In this document: positions 45,916 to 55,529 of the stretch, piece by piece | Numbering within the stretch: the first letter of the stretch is position 1 | Layout: each line of letters starts with the position of its first letter | DNA from: Bifidobacterium anseris | GTDB lineage: Bacteria > Actinomycetota > Actinomycetes > Actinomycetales > Bifidobacteriaceae | Assembly: GCF_002860345.1 (NCBI RefSeq) | Contig: NZ_NMYC01000001.1 | Location: forward strand, 744,001-808,000 | Length of the DNA: 64,000 bases | Reading direction: 5' to 3' | Notes under the pieces: model-generated | What the model was told of the DNA's origin: nothing | Databases searched by the model: none | Seen by the model: only the letters and a program-made list of their open reading frames with translations | Translations under genes and position numbers: made by a program

Positions 45916-45988
45916 AACAACGGACCGCCGTCCGGTCGCCCGCGGATCATCGATGATCCGTACGGCGTCCGGACGGCGGTCCGTTGTT
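45916..45988 (+). terminator. Large cruciform-like terminator after purB
   Basis: Outer arms AACAACGGACCGCCGTCCGG (45916-45935) and complement (45969-45988), 20 bp perfect; inside is a separate 16-bp palindrome GGATCATCGATGATCC (45944-45959). Located 23 nt past the purB stop. Confidence 0.7.
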
Positions 45989-46151
45989 CGCCGGCGCCCA
46001 TTCGCCCACGCCCATCCGTGCATCCCCTGTCCATGTCCGTGTCCACGGCCGGCCGGGTTTGGCAGCCGCTCCCCTAGAATGGTAGGGTTCGAAGGCGGCA
46101 CGACCGGCGTGGACGACGCCCGCCGCCGCCACCCACAGGAAAAGGACGCCG

Positions 46152-48623
46152 ATGCAAGCATCTGAACAGGGAACGCCTGCGGCTCGGCCGCACGACGGCG
46201 ACGGGCCGCAGGCCGGCGACGTCGTCATCGCCGACAACGAGCCGAAACGCGCACATGTCTTCTCCGATCTGCTCCATGCGGCCGCCGCTCTCATCTCCGG
46301 CGTGCTCATCATCGTGTTCGCCGTCTATCTGCGCGGCATCACACAAGGCGTCGAAAGCGACGCGCACACGGCGGCGCGCGCCCTCGAATGGCTGCTCGAC
46401 GTGCCCGCGTCGTTCCTACAGCAGCTCATCGTCGTGTTCACCGTCGTCAGCGTGCTCGTCCAGCTCGTCATCAACCGCGACTGGCTGCGCTCGGCTTGCG
46501 CGGTCGGCGCGCTCATGCTCGGCTTCGGCGCCGTCTGGGGCGTCTCCTATCTGCTGTCCACGCAAGGCTCGGCGATCCTCGTCAACTCGCTGCTGTCGAC
46601 CGGCACGCACACCGGCACGACGCTGCTACCCGATTTCTACGCGTCGATCGGCGCCTTCCTGACGGTGGCGGGTCCGCGCCGCATGCATTCGACCGTCAAA
46701 TGGGGCTGGAACGTGCTGTTCATCGGCGCGCTGCTACTCGTCGTCAGCTCGTGGAACTCCGTCCCCGGCGTCATCGTCTCGATCCTCATCGGCCGCATCG
46801 TCGGCCTCGTCATCCGCTTCGCGATCGGCACGCCGAACTCGGGTGCCTGGGGCCTGCACGTCGTCTCGGCGCTACGCCAGATAGGCCTCGACCCGACCGA
46901 GCTGCGACTGCGCGACGCCGACGGCGCACACGACGGCATCCTGCGCACGTCGCTCGAGGACGACCTCGTCGAGAACTCGCGCATCTACTCGTGCCGCACG
47001 AAGGACGGCGCACGCTACGTCGTCTCCGTCCTCGACAACCAGCTGCACGTGACCGGCTACCTCAACCAGATGTGGCAGCTCATCCGGCTCAGCGGCGTCG
47101 CCGTGCGCCACGACCGTTCCGCCGTCAGCGCGACGCACCACCATTTCGCGATGCTGCTCGGGCTGCGCAACCTCGGGCTCGCCTCGATGCACCCCTACGG
47201 CGTCGTCGATTCCGGGGAATCATCGATCCTCGTGCTCGACCGCGACTCGGCGCTGCGTCCCGCCGACGTCGACCATCTCGATGACGAGGCGATCGCCGGA
47301 TACATGACCTATCTGCGGCGCGCGCACCGGCGCGGCTACACACACCGGCGCATCACGACCGACGTCCTCGCCCGCACGAGCCATGGCACGCCGGTCATCG
47401 CCGGCTGGCAGAACGGCGACGACGCGAGCTCGCCGGCCAACATCTCGCTCGACAAGGTGCAGCTGCTCGCCCTGTTCGCCGCGCTTGTCGGCATCGAGCG
47501 CACGCTGCGCGTCGCACGGCGCGTCTGGGGCGACGACACGCTCGTCAACCTCACGCCCTTCGTGCAGAAGGCCGCCGTGCCGGCGTCGACGCGCACATTG
47601 CCCGGCTGGAACAAGACGCTGCTCGAGGATCTGCGCAAGGCGATGGGCGCGCTCGCTCCCGAGGAGGTCTCCGAATCGCTCGAACAGGTGACGCTGTCGC
47701 GCTTCAGCGCACGTTCGTTCTTCGCGCTCGCGCTGCTCGTCATCGCCGTCGTCGTCGTCATCACGCAGATGAACCCGAGTGAGATGATTAAGGCGGCGCG
47801 CGACGCGAACATCTGGATGGCGCTCGTCGTGCTGCTGTTCAGCTTCCTCGCCTGGGTCGGCTCAGCCGTCTCCCTTGGCGGCTTCATCGACCCCGACCGC
47901 CGTCATCCGCTCGGCATCCTGTTCTCGCAAATGGCCGCCGGCTTCACCGCCGTCTCGATGCCCGCCGGCATCGGCCCAGCCTTCGTCAACCTGCAGTTCC
48001 TGCGCAAAAGCGGCTACCGCAACACCGTCGCCACGGCGATCATGAGCGCCGTGTGGGCCGTGCAGGCCGCCGTCACCGTGCTGCTGCTCATCGGCATCGG
48101 CATCTTCACCGGCCGCAACTCACTGTCGAGCATGGTGCCGACGAACACACTGATCATCGTCATCGCCGCCGTCGCGCTCATCGTCTCGGTCGCGATGGCG
48201 ATTCCGCCGGTGCGCAAGAAGGTGACCGACAAGTATCTGCCGCTCGTCAAATCGTATGCGCGCAGCCTGCTCGAGACGTTGACGCAGCCGACGAAGCTCA
48301 TCGTGAGCGCCGCCGGCGGCCTGCTGCTCAATCTGGCCACTGGCTTCGGCTTCTGGGCGGCGCTCGAGGCCTTCGGATACTCGACGAACCCGATCGAGAC
48401 GACCTTCATCTTCCTGCTCGCGAACACGCTCGGATCCGCCGTGCCGACGCCGGGCGGCCTCGGCGCCGTCGAGGCCGCGCTATCGGTCGCGTTCACGGCC
48501 GTCGGCGTGCCGTCGACAATCGCGATCTCGGCGACGCTCGTCTACCGTCTCGGCTTCTACTGGCTGCGCATTCCGGTCGGCGCGCTCGCGATGAAGTGGC
48601 TCGACAAGCACAATCTGATCTGA
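46152..48623 (+). CDS. Large flippase-like (UPF0104/LPG-synthase TM domain) membrane protein
   Basis: 823 aa. N-terminal membrane bundle (~40-230, about six TM), a cytosolic kinase-like middle (~235-510, GARYVVSVLDN, SILVLDRDSALRPADVDHLDDEAI), then a second bundle of about eight TM forming the UPF0104 domain with its hallmark PTPGGLGAVEAAL near residue 765. Related actinobacterial proteins are annotated as lysylphosphatidylglycerol synthase transmembrane proteins but lack the GNAT-like synthase domain, so lipid flipping or glycolipid transport is more likely. AAAAGGA is 6 nt before ATG. Confidence 0.85.
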   Translation: MQASEQGTPAARPHDGDGPQAGDVVIADNEPKRAHVFSDLLHAAAALISGVLIIVFAVYLRGITQGVESDAHTAARALEWLLDVPASFLQQLIVVFTVVSVLVQLVINRDWLRSACAVGALMLGFGAVWGVSYLLSTQGSAILVNSLLSTGTHTGTTLLPDFYASIGAFLTVAGPRRMHSTVKWGWNVLFIGALLLVVSSWNSVPGVIVSILIGRIVGLVIRFAIGTPNSGAWGLHVVSALRQIGLDPTELRLRDADGAHDGILRTSLEDDLVENSRIYSCRTKDGARYVVSVLDNQLHVTGYLNQMWQLIRLSGVAVRHDRSAVSATHHHFAMLLGLRNLGLASMHPYGVVDSGESSILVLDRDSALRPADVDHLDDEAIAGYMTYLRRAHRRGYTHRRITTDVLARTSHGTPVIAGWQNGDDASSPANISLDKVQLLALFAALVGIERTLRVARRVWGDDTLVNLTPFVQKAAVPASTRTLPGWNKTLLEDLRKAMGALAPEEVSESLEQVTLSRFSARSFFALALLVIAVVVVITQMNPSEMIKAARDANIWMALVVLLFSFLAWVGSAVSLGGFIDPDRRHPLGILFSQMAAGFTAVSMPAGIGPAFVNLQFLRKSGYRNTVATAIMSAVWAVQAAVTVLLLIGIGIFTGRNSLSSMVPTNTLIIVIAAVALIVSVAMAIPPVRKKVTDKYLPLVKSYARSLLETLTQPTKLIVSAAGGLLLNLATGFGFWAALEAFGYSTNPIETTFIFLLANTLGSAVPTPGGLGAVEAALSVAFTAVGVPSTIAISATLVYRLGFYWLRIPVGALAMKWLDKHNLI

Positions 48624-48758
48624 TTTCAGGCCTCTGGGAGACGATGAGGACGCCTTCGGAGGCCCGGATGGGCGCGCCAAACGCGAAAAAGTTCCCAAAA
48701 CCCTTGCGAAACGCCGCTTCCCACACATTTATGCGCTAAGATTCATTACTGAACATGT

Positions 48759-48784
48759 GGTTGAGACGTGCAATGGGCTCAACC
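48759..48784 (+). promoter_or_regulatory. Leader hairpin of hup
   Basis: GGTTGAG pairs with CTCAACC around a 12-nt loop in the hup 5' leader, 13 nt before the AAGGA SD. Confidence 0.4.
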
Positions 48785-48807
48785 CCTGAACCAAGAAGGA
48801 TGCTCAC

Positions 48808-49089
48808 ATGGCATACAACAAGTCTGATCTCGTCACCAAGATCGCTCAGAAGTCCCACCTGACCAAGGCTCAGGCTGAGGCCGCCGTCAACGCATTCCAG
48901 GATGTGTTCGTCGAGGCCATGAAGTCCGGCGAAGGCCTGAAGCTGACCGGTCTGTTCTCCGCTGAGCGCGTCAAGCGCGCCGCCCGCACCGGCCGCAACC
49001 CGCGCACCGGCGAGACCATCGAGATCCCGGCGACCTACGGCGTGCGCATCTCGGCCGGCTCCCTGCTGAAGAAGGCCGTCACCGAGTGA
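48808..49089 (+). CDS. hup: DNA-binding protein HU
   Basis: 93 aa, full HU size. MAYNKSDLVTKIAQKSHLTKAQAEAAVNAF helical base and the DNA-binding arm ERVKRAARTGRNPRTGETI with the intercalating Pro. Nucleoid protein. Codons differ from neighbours: more CTG/ACC/TCC, fewer GCG/ACG/TCG, as expected for a very highly expressed gene. SD AAGGA is 7 nt before ATG. Confidence 0.98.
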   Translation: MAYNKSDLVTKIAQKSHLTKAQAEAAVNAFQDVFVEAMKSGEGLKLTGLFSAERVKRAARTGRNPRTGETIEIPATYGVRISAGSLLKKAVTE

Positions 49090-49112
49090 TCGGCTGACCA
49101 TACCGAGTCATC

Positions 49113-49158
49113 GAACCGATGAGGCCCCGACCAACGCTGGTCGGGGCCTCATCGGTTC
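49113..49158. terminator. Bidirectional terminator (21-bp perfect stem, 4-nt loop)
   Basis: GAACCGATGAGGCCCCGACC.. pairs perfectly over 21 bp around ACGC, between convergent hup and pafA. Confidence 0.9.
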
Positions 49159-49217
49159 TCCTGTGCCATCAAGCACATCGAATATACACTCAGACGGCCG
49201 CGTCACCCTCCCCTGTA

Positions 49218-50696
49218 TCACCCGGCGGCATCGACGAGTGCGAGCAGCTGTGCATACCGCTCGTCGCCGACGGCGTCGAATGGGTCGAGGATCATGACCT
49301 CGTCCTTGACCGGTTCGGTGAGCCGCAGCTGCGTCCAGTCGCACGACCATGTCACCGGCGCGGCCTCAGCATGGTCGACGAAGGCGCCGCGCAGCACGGC
49401 GCGCGTGCCTGCAGGCGGCGTCGTCACGGCCGCCTCGATCTGCGCGTCGTCGCACAATGTGCGCATCATGCCGTGCCGCGTCAATGAATCGAACAACGCG
49501 CCATTGGCGATGTCGTGGTAGTCGAGGTCGAGCTGCGCAAGCCGCATCGGGTCGACGGTGCCGCGGGCGGCCAGACGCGCGGCGAAGCGCCGCTTGCATG
49601 CCCAGTCGGCACGGTCGGCGAGCGATTCCGCGCCGTCATCGCCATCATCGTCGCCATCGTCGAGCGCGTTGAGGCCACGTCCCCAATCGCCGAGCACGTC
49701 GTCGAGCGTCGTGAGCGGGTCGCCGGCGAGGGACGCGGCGACCTCGTCGCGTCGCGCGTCGACGAAATGCAGCACCGCGCCGAGCACGCGCCGCTGCAAC
49801 GCGAGCGGGCTCGTCGTCGTGCCGTCGGCGAGCCGCAGCGTCGCGCGGGCACCGTCGGTGTCGACGGCGAGGTTCGCCTCGACCGGGTCGGCGAGCGCAA
49901 TCGATTCGAGTCCGGTGGGTGCCGCATGCCGTGCGCCCCATTCCATCAGGCACAGCACGAGATGCGTCGTCGCGAGCTTCATCATCGTCGCCCACTGCGA
50001 ACGGTTCGAATCGCCGATGATGACGTGCAGGCGGCGGAAGGATTCGGGGTCGGCATGCGGCTCGTCGCGCGTGTTGATCATCGGCCGCGAGCGCGTCGTC
50101 GCCGATGAGACGGTCTCGTCGACGAAGGCGGCGCGCTGCGTGACGTGCCAGTATGCACCGTCGAAGCGGCCGGCGCCGGTGAAAATCTGGCGGGTGATGA
50201 GGAACGGCAACAACTGTGTTTCGATCTGCGTGAGCGCGACGCCGCGGCGCACGAGGTAGTTCTCATGGCAGCCGAAGGAGTGGCCGGCGCTGTCCGCGTT
50301 GTTCTTGAACAAGTGGACCGTCGCGTGCTCGCCGTGCGTTTCGCGCAGACGCCGCTGCGCGTCGAGCGCCATGTCGCGCATGATCCGCTCGCCGGCGGCG
50401 TCAGCAAGCGTCGCGTCGCCGGGCGTGCGCGCCTCGGCGGTCGCGTATTCGGGATGCGCGCCGACGTCGAGGTAGATCCGTGAGCCGTTCGTCAGGTAGG
50501 TGTTCGTCGAGCGTACGCGACGCATGATCGGCTGGAACATCATCATCGCGACCTGTCCGGCGTCGCACGGGCGCGATGCGCCGGTGACGCTCACGCCGTA
50601 TTCGGTTTCGATGCCAAAGATGCGCGCAAAGTCGTCGACATGCGTCGACGCGCCGGCGTGGCCGCGGTTGCCGCTGTCATGCAGCTGCGGCATCAC
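49218..50696 (-). CDS. pafA: Pup-protein ligase PafA
   Basis: 492 aa. Glutamine-synthetase-fold ligase that attaches Pup to lysines. N-terminal FGIETEYGV with catalytic-region Glu residues, HPEYATAEAR, FGCHENYL, INTRDEPHAD and HVIIGDSNRSQW are the PafA/Dop signatures. The absence of Dop's extra loop and its position directly after pup argue for ligase. It starts inside the end of pup (4-bp overlap). Confidence 0.94.
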   Translation of the reverse strand: MMPQLHDSGNRGHAGASTHVDDFARIFGIETEYGVSVTGASRPCDAGQVAMMMFQPIMRRVRSTNTYLTNGSRIYLDVGAHPEYATAEARTPGDATLADAAGERIMRDMALDAQRRLRETHGEHATVHLFKNNADSAGHSFGCHENYLVRRGVALTQIETQLLPFLITRQIFTGAGRFDGAYWHVTQRAAFVDETVSSATTRSRPMINTRDEPHADPESFRRLHVIIGDSNRSQWATMMKLATTHLVLCLMEWGARHAAPTGLESIALADPVEANLAVDTDGARATLRLADGTTTSPLALQRRVLGAVLHFVDARRDEVAASLAGDPLTTLDDVLGDWGRGLNALDDGDDDGDDGAESLADRADWACKRRFAARLAARGTVDPMRLAQLDLDYHDIANGALFDSLTRHGMMRTLCDDAQIEAAVTTPPAGTRAVLRGAFVDHAEAAPVTWSCDWTQLRLTEPVKDEVMILDPFDAVGDERYAQLLALVDAAG

Positions 50697-50890
50697 TGGC
50701 CGCCCTTCTGCACGAAGCCGTTGACGTATTCCTCGGCGTTAGTTTCGAGCACCTCCTCGATGTCGTCGAGGATTGCGTCGAGGTCGTCAATCGCGGCGTA
50801 GGCGCCCGTCTCCTGCGTGCGGAGCGCCGCGTCGGCAGCCGCCGTCTGGTCGTCATGCGTGTGTGCTGTGTTGCGCTGTTCCTGTGGCAT
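50693..50890 (-). CDS. pup: Prokaryotic ubiquitin-like protein Pup
   Basis: 65 aa, acidic and disordered apart from the helical ARC/PafA-binding part (AIDDLDAILDDIEEVLETNA). C-terminus is YVNGFVQKGGQ: the GGQ form, which must be deamidated by Dop to GGE before ligation. SD GGAGG is 7 nt before the ATG. Co-translated with pafA. Confidence 0.96.
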   Translation of the reverse strand: MPQEQRNTAHTHDDQTAAADAALRTQETGAYAAIDDLDAILDDIEEVLETNAEEYVNGFVQKGGQ

Positions 50891-50999
50891 CGTCGTTCCT
50901 CCGGTGCAGGTCGTCGTTGTAGGCGAATCATCGATATGTGATTGCCAGACTACTGCATTAGAGCGGACGATGGTAGCGGCAGCGTCGTCGTCGACGTCG

Positions 51000-51875
51000 C
51001 TACTGCGCGTTGTCGGAAGGCTGCGCGTTGTCCCAGGACTCGACGAGGTAGGGCTTGAGGTCATCGAGGATGAGACCGTTCGTCGCAACGAGGTTGTTCT
51101 CGCTGCGCCAGTGAATCAGGTCGCCGCGCCAGTTGCTCAGCTGGCCCTGCGCCTCCCACAGCACGACGGCACCGGCGGAGAGCGCCGGGACGTCCCATTT
51201 GTGCAGATGCGGCTCGAAGTAGGCGTCGTAGGTACCGTCGGCGACCTTGCACAGGTCGAGCGACGACGGACCGACGCGCTTCATGTCGGCGGGGCGTCCA
51301 GCGATGTCGGCGACGACCTTGAGCGCGTGGCGCGCCTCGTCGGATTTGAACGACATGCCGAAGCCGATGACCGAGCCGTCGAGGCTGCTCGTCGTCGACG
51401 GCATGATCTTCTCGCGTTTCTCGCCGAGCGGCGTCGCGCGCATGCGGATCGCGCCGCTGCGGCGCGCGGCGATGTAGGTCAGCTGCAGCGCCGGGGCGTG
51501 CACGACGCCGAGGATCGGCTGCGCGGAGCCGAACTCGTTGAATTCGAACAGCGAGACGGTGACCGACCATTCGGCCATGTTGCGCGTGTAGTTGATGACG
51601 CCGTCGATGCCGCCGATGCACCAGTAGCGGTCCCCCGCATGCCATTCGTCGCTGCGTTCGTCCCAGCGGCCGTTGAACGGGTCCACATAGGTGAGGCGGT
51701 TGTAGATGAACTGGCTGAGGCGGCCGTCCAGTTCGAGCCCGCGCGAATAGTCGCGTGCCGCCGCGCTCACCTCGGTCAGGCTCCGTGGCGTCACCTGGTT
51801 GCTGAGCGCGTGTTTGCCGGCGTCCTGAGCGATGCGGGCGACCTGCATCGCCAGGTCGCGCAGTTCCATCGTCAT
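51000..51875 (-). CDS. Inositol-monophosphatase-like protein with altered metal site
   Basis: 291 aa. IMPase-fold: helical N-terminus, WCIGGIDGVINYTRNMAEWSVTVSLF, GPSSLDLCKVADGTYDAYFE and C-terminal KWDVPALSAGAVVLWEAQGQLS. In place of the canonical metal motif DPxDGTxNF it has GGIDGVINY: the first Asp is Gly and Thr is Val. The second and third Asp (IDG, WD) remain. It may be inactive, metal-deficient or substrate-shifted. Position inside the pupylation locus, between dop and pup, with its own TATACT promoter. ATG 51875 has GAGGA 8 nt upstream. Confidence 0.82.
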   Translation of the reverse strand: MTMELRDLAMQVARIAQDAGKHALSNQVTPRSLTEVSAAARDYSRGLELDGRLSQFIYNRLTYVDPFNGRWDERSDEWHAGDRYWCIGGIDGVINYTRNMAEWSVTVSLFEFNEFGSAQPILGVVHAPALQLTYIAARRSGAIRMRATPLGEKREKIMPSTTSSLDGSVIGFGMSFKSDEARHALKVVADIAGRPADMKRVGPSSLDLCKVADGTYDAYFEPHLHKWDVPALSAGAVVLWEAQGQLSNWRGDLIHWRSENNLVATNGLILDDLKPYLVESWDNAQPSDNAQ

Positions 51876-52008
51876 CGTGCCCGTCCTCGTTTCTCGTCGG
51901 TTGCGTCCTCGGGGCGCGCCGGCGTGTTCACGTCGGCCGTCGCGTCCCGCCGGCATCGCTTCGATACGGCGTCGGCCATGATGTCGGGACGCAACGACGA
52001 CCGAAATA

Positions 52009-52014
52009 AGTATA
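52009..52014 (-). promoter_or_regulatory. -10 hexamer TATACT upstream of the IMPase-like gene
   Basis: Five of six matches to TATAAT in an AT-rich patch (AAACGTTATACTTATTTC); about 130 nt before the start and just past the dop stop, so the IMPase-pup-pafA part can be expressed separately. Confidence 0.5.
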
Positions 52015-52038
52015 ACGTTTGCATAGCCGCTCCAGCCA

Positions 52039-53667
52039 TCATACCGCACGCCTGCCACCGTCGTCGCACGCGGCGTCGACCGGCGCGCCACCGAGCGCGC
52101 GCAGGGCCTGCCATGCGTCGTCCGCATCGGCGAGCGCGTCGGTGCAGGCCTCTTGCGTAAAGGCGCGCGGATCGCTCATGTCGAGCGTCCACTGCCTGCC
52201 GTCGGCGTCGTCGCGCGTCGTGACACGCGTCCACGATACGGCGCGCAGCTGCTGGGGCCATCGGCGCACAAGCGTTCCGCGGAGCCACGCGCGCGTGTCC
52301 ACGGGCGGCTCGCCCACGGCGGCGGCGATCTCCTCGTCGCTCGCCGTGCGTTCGGTGCGCGACCTCACCTTCGCATAGATCGATTCGGACTCGTCGAGGC
52401 TCGCCCAGCGCAGGTCGATCGCCTGCAGCCGCGGATCAGCCAACGCCTGATCGAACGATTCGCTCGGGTGCAGCCTGCGGCGCATCCCCTCGACGATCTG
52501 CCATTTGCACAGCCATTCAAGGCGGCTCGCCTCGGCAGACGACTGCAAACGTTCGCCGTCGTCGGCGTGGCGCATGGCGGCCACGTCAAGCAGCGCCTGC
52601 TTCCACATCGCCATGACCGAGCGCGTCTCGCGATCCGGCCACACCGGCTCGCCGCGCGTGTCGGTGCCGTGGACGGCGGCGGCCGTCTCGTAGACGAGCG
52701 CGCTGAGCATGACCTGGATCTGCCACGCCGTCATCGTGCCGCCGTGCGCCATCGCGAGCGGCTCGGCGAGCGTCAGGTCGTGCGAGACGCGGTGCATCGC
52801 GTCGACCGGGTCGTCGAGCCGCAGTTCCTCGAGGCGTGCGGCGACGTCGATGCCGGCTTCGTCGGCGTGCTCGAGCGTCCACAGCAGCATGCTCGTCGTG
52901 CCGAGCTTGAGCACGCGCGGCACGTCCATGCGGTTCGCGTCGCCGACGATGACGTGCAGCCGGCGCATGTCGGCGGGCGCGTGCGACTCGTCTCGCGTGT
53001 TGACGATCGGACGGTCGAAGGTCGTCTGCAGCGCGACCTGCATATGAAAATAATCAGCGCGCTGGCTCAGTTGGTAGCCCGGCCGCTCGCCGCGTTCGCC
53101 CAGACCGATCCTGCCCGAGCCGGTGTACTGCTGGCGCGTGATGAAATGCGCCGTCATCATCGCCGCGGTCGTGTCGAAGGGCACGTCGCGGCGCATCAGA
53201 TAGTTCTCGTGCGAACCCCAGCTCGCGCCCTTGCCGTCGACGTTGTTGCGGTAGAGCCGCAGCGTGCCGTCCTCGTGTCCCTCGGCGTTCGCGCATGAGG
53301 CGGCGCGGCGCATCAGCACGTCGCCCGCCGTGTCGTAAACGACCGCCGTGAACGGGTCGTCGGTCTCCGGCGACGAGTATTCGGGATGCGCATGGTCGAC
53401 GTAGAGCCTGCCGCCGTTGGCGGCGAGCACGTTCGTGATCTGCGGCTGCGGCTCGTCGGTGAGCATCTCCGGGCGCGCGGCGGCGCGTTCAAGGCGCTGG
53501 CCGCGCATGTCGTTGATCGGGTCCTCCTGACGGTAGTCCCAGCGGATGGTGCGCGCCGCCTCGTCGCCGGCGCCGGCGATGACGTCGAAGGACCACTGCA
53601 CCGGGTTGCCGCGATCCGCCATAACCGCGTACTCCGTCTCGGTGCCGATCACCCTGCGCACGCTCAT
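52039..53667 (-). CDS. dop: Pup deamidase/depupylase Dop
   Basis: 542 aa. Paralogue of PafA that deamidates Pup-Gln and removes Pup from targets. GTETEYAV start, YVDHAHPEYSSPE (Dop-type; PafA has YLDVGAHPEYAT), WGSHENYLMRRD, VNTRDESHA and HVIVGDANRMDV. The segment after VDHAHPEYSSPETDDPF is longer than in PafA, as expected for Dop. Starts 4 bp inside the end of arc. Confidence 0.94.
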   Translation of the reverse strand: MSVRRVIGTETEYAVMADRGNPVQWSFDVIAGAGDEAARTIRWDYRQEDPINDMRGQRLERAAARPEMLTDEPQPQITNVLAANGGRLYVDHAHPEYSSPETDDPFTAVVYDTAGDVLMRRAASCANAEGHEDGTLRLYRNNVDGKGASWGSHENYLMRRDVPFDTTAAMMTAHFITRQQYTGSGRIGLGERGERPGYQLSQRADYFHMQVALQTTFDRPIVNTRDESHAPADMRRLHVIVGDANRMDVPRVLKLGTTSMLLWTLEHADEAGIDVAARLEELRLDDPVDAMHRVSHDLTLAEPLAMAHGGTMTAWQIQVMLSALVYETAAAVHGTDTRGEPVWPDRETRSVMAMWKQALLDVAAMRHADDGERLQSSAEASRLEWLCKWQIVEGMRRRLHPSESFDQALADPRLQAIDLRWASLDESESIYAKVRSRTERTASDEEIAAAVGEPPVDTRAWLRGTLVRRWPQQLRAVSWTRVTTRDDADGRQWTLDMSDPRAFTQEACTDALADADDAWQALRALGGAPVDAACDDGGRRAV

Positions 53668-55334
53668 GCGCGCCCCCTTCCCCGGTCCGACCCGTCGCCG
53701 GCGCCGCCGTCGTTGTTGCTGACGTTGTCATTGTTGATGTCGTCATCATTGTTGGTGCCGTCGTTGTCGACGACATCATCGTCGCGCCGCAGTTCGACGA
53801 CGTGGCCATCGCCGAGCGCGTTGACCTTCGCCCATTGCACGGCGTCGATGCCGCCGAGCGTGTCGCGCACCGAACGATGCTCGTCGTCCACGGCCGCCAC
53901 GATCATCGCGGCGTCGAGTGCGACGGTCTCGCCGCTTCCGACGCTCGCCTTGACGGCCGCCGTCTTCGCACGATCGACGATGTTGCGCAGCATCGCGCCG
54001 GAGACGACGTCGGCGAGGTCGAGCGGGCGGCTCGAGCCGTCATCGAGCACGGCACGACCGAGCCTGCGCGCGCCGTCGCGCCGGTAGACGTCGTCGACGA
54101 GCGTGCGCGCGAGCGCAGCCGCGTCGACGCCGTCGGCGTACGGCAGCCGCGGCGTCAGATAACGCGCCGTGATCGCGAGCGCGGCATCCCTGTCGGGACG
54201 GTCGACACGGATCTTGACGTCGAGCCTGCCAGGGCGCAGCACGGCCGGGTCGATCATGTCGACGCGGTTCGACGCGCCGATGACGATGACGTTGTCGAGC
54301 CGTTCGACGCCGTCGAGTTCGGCGAGGAACTGCGGCACGATCGTCGTCTCGACGTCCGAGGAGACGCCCGAGCCGCGCGTGCGCAGCAGCGCGTCCATCT
54401 CGTCGATGAAGACGATGACGGCCTGTCCCGAGGCGGCGCGTTCGCGCGCGCGGTCGAACAGCAGGCGGATGAGGCGTTCGGATTCGCCGACGTATTTGTT
54501 GAGCAGCTCGGGGCCTTTGACGGCGAGGAAGACGCCGCGCGCGCCGTCGCCGGCGAGTTCGTGCGCGATCGCCTTCGCGATGAGCGTCTTGCCGTTGCCG
54601 GGCGGCCCGTACAGCAGCACGCCCTTGGGCGGCGTCAGCCCGTAGGCGGCATACAGGTCGCGATGTTCGAACGGCAGCTGCACGGCGTCGCGGATGCGCG
54701 CGATCTGCGCGTCGAGGCCGCCGATGTCGGCGAAGGAGACGTCCGGAGCCTCCTCGAGCAGCAGCTGCGCCGTGTCCTCGCGCGGCACCATCGCCACGGC
54801 GAAACGGTTCGACGGGTCGACGACGACACGGTCGGCGCACGTCAGGCGCGCGTCGCGCAGATCATGGGCGCGGCGCACGAGACGACGGTCGCCGGAGGCG
54901 TCGACGATGATGACGCGTCCGTCGTCGAGCACGTCGTCGACGGCGCGCACGGCTCCGACGGTCTCGGCTGCGGCGGTCGCGACGACGACGAGGTTCTCGT
55001 CGAGCAGCAGCGTCATACCCGGCTCGAGTCGCGCGGCGTCGACCTGCGCGGCCACCGGCACGATCATGCGGCGCGCACCGTGCATCACCTCGACGCTCGC
55101 GTGGCGCACACCGTGGTCGTCGCTCGCGCATTCGTGCAGCCGCAGCATCGTCGCGAAACCCAGCGGGGGTCTGGTGAACTGCTCGAGTTGTGATTTCGCC
55201 TTGGCGAGCTCGTCGGTCGCGCGCCGAAGGGCGGCCGCGAGCGCGTGGTTCTTCGCCTGCAGCCGGTCGGCGTACGCGGCGAGCGCCTCGGGGGAATCGG
55301 CGGCGGGACCGCCGGAAACGTATGGATCGTGCAT
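53664..55334 (-). CDS. arc: Proteasome-type AAA+ ATPase ARC (Mpa-like)
   Basis: 556 aa. N-terminal coiled coil (~15-52) that binds Pup, tandem OB region (~55-190), AAA+ module with Walker A GPPGNGKT (243-250), pore loop LLNKYVGE and Walker B FIDEMD (311-312). Start at ATG 55334 with GAGGTGG upstream. The extreme C-terminus is an Asp/Asn-rich tail ending DRGRGRA; the proteasome-docking GQYL end of mycobacterial Mpa is missing. It heads arc-dop. Confidence 0.93.
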   Translation of the reverse strand: MHDPYVSGGPAADSPEALAAYADRLQAKNHALAAALRRATDELAKAKSQLEQFTRPPLGFATMLRLHECASDDHGVRHASVEVMHGARRMIVPVAAQVDAARLEPGMTLLLDENLVVVATAAAETVGAVRAVDDVLDDGRVIIVDASGDRRLVRRAHDLRDARLTCADRVVVDPSNRFAVAMVPREDTAQLLLEEAPDVSFADIGGLDAQIARIRDAVQLPFEHRDLYAAYGLTPPKGVLLYGPPGNGKTLIAKAIAHELAGDGARGVFLAVKGPELLNKYVGESERLIRLLFDRARERAASGQAVIVFIDEMDALLRTRGSGVSSDVETTIVPQFLAELDGVERLDNVIVIGASNRVDMIDPAVLRPGRLDVKIRVDRPDRDAALAITARYLTPRLPYADGVDAAALARTLVDDVYRRDGARRLGRAVLDDGSSRPLDLADVVSGAMLRNIVDRAKTAAVKASVGSGETVALDAAMIVAAVDDEHRSVRDTLGGIDAVQWAKVNALGDGHVVELRRDDDVVDNDGTNNDDDINNDNVSNNDGGAGDGSDRGRGRA

Positions 55335-55414
55335 CGTCCACCTCGCCATGCGCTTCATCGGATGCTTCCCACGCGCGGTGCGGACGGTTCCGGCGCAGCG
55401 CATGACGAAAAAAC

Positions 55415-55498
55415 GGCCGGACGGCGTCCTTCGCCGCATCGGGTGTCGCCCCGTGAGGCGACACAAGCCCAAGTGTAGCGGAAGAGCGCCGTCCGGCC
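55415..55498 (-). terminator. Terminator of dedA with nested hairpin
   Basis: Outer arms GGCCGGACGGCG/CGCCGTCCGGCC; inner GTGTCGCC/GGCGACAC (55443-55464). On the minus strand it is followed by TTTTTT. Confidence 0.85.
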
Positions 55499-55529
55499 CT
55501 GACTTCAACGCGTAGCGCGTACCGTCATG

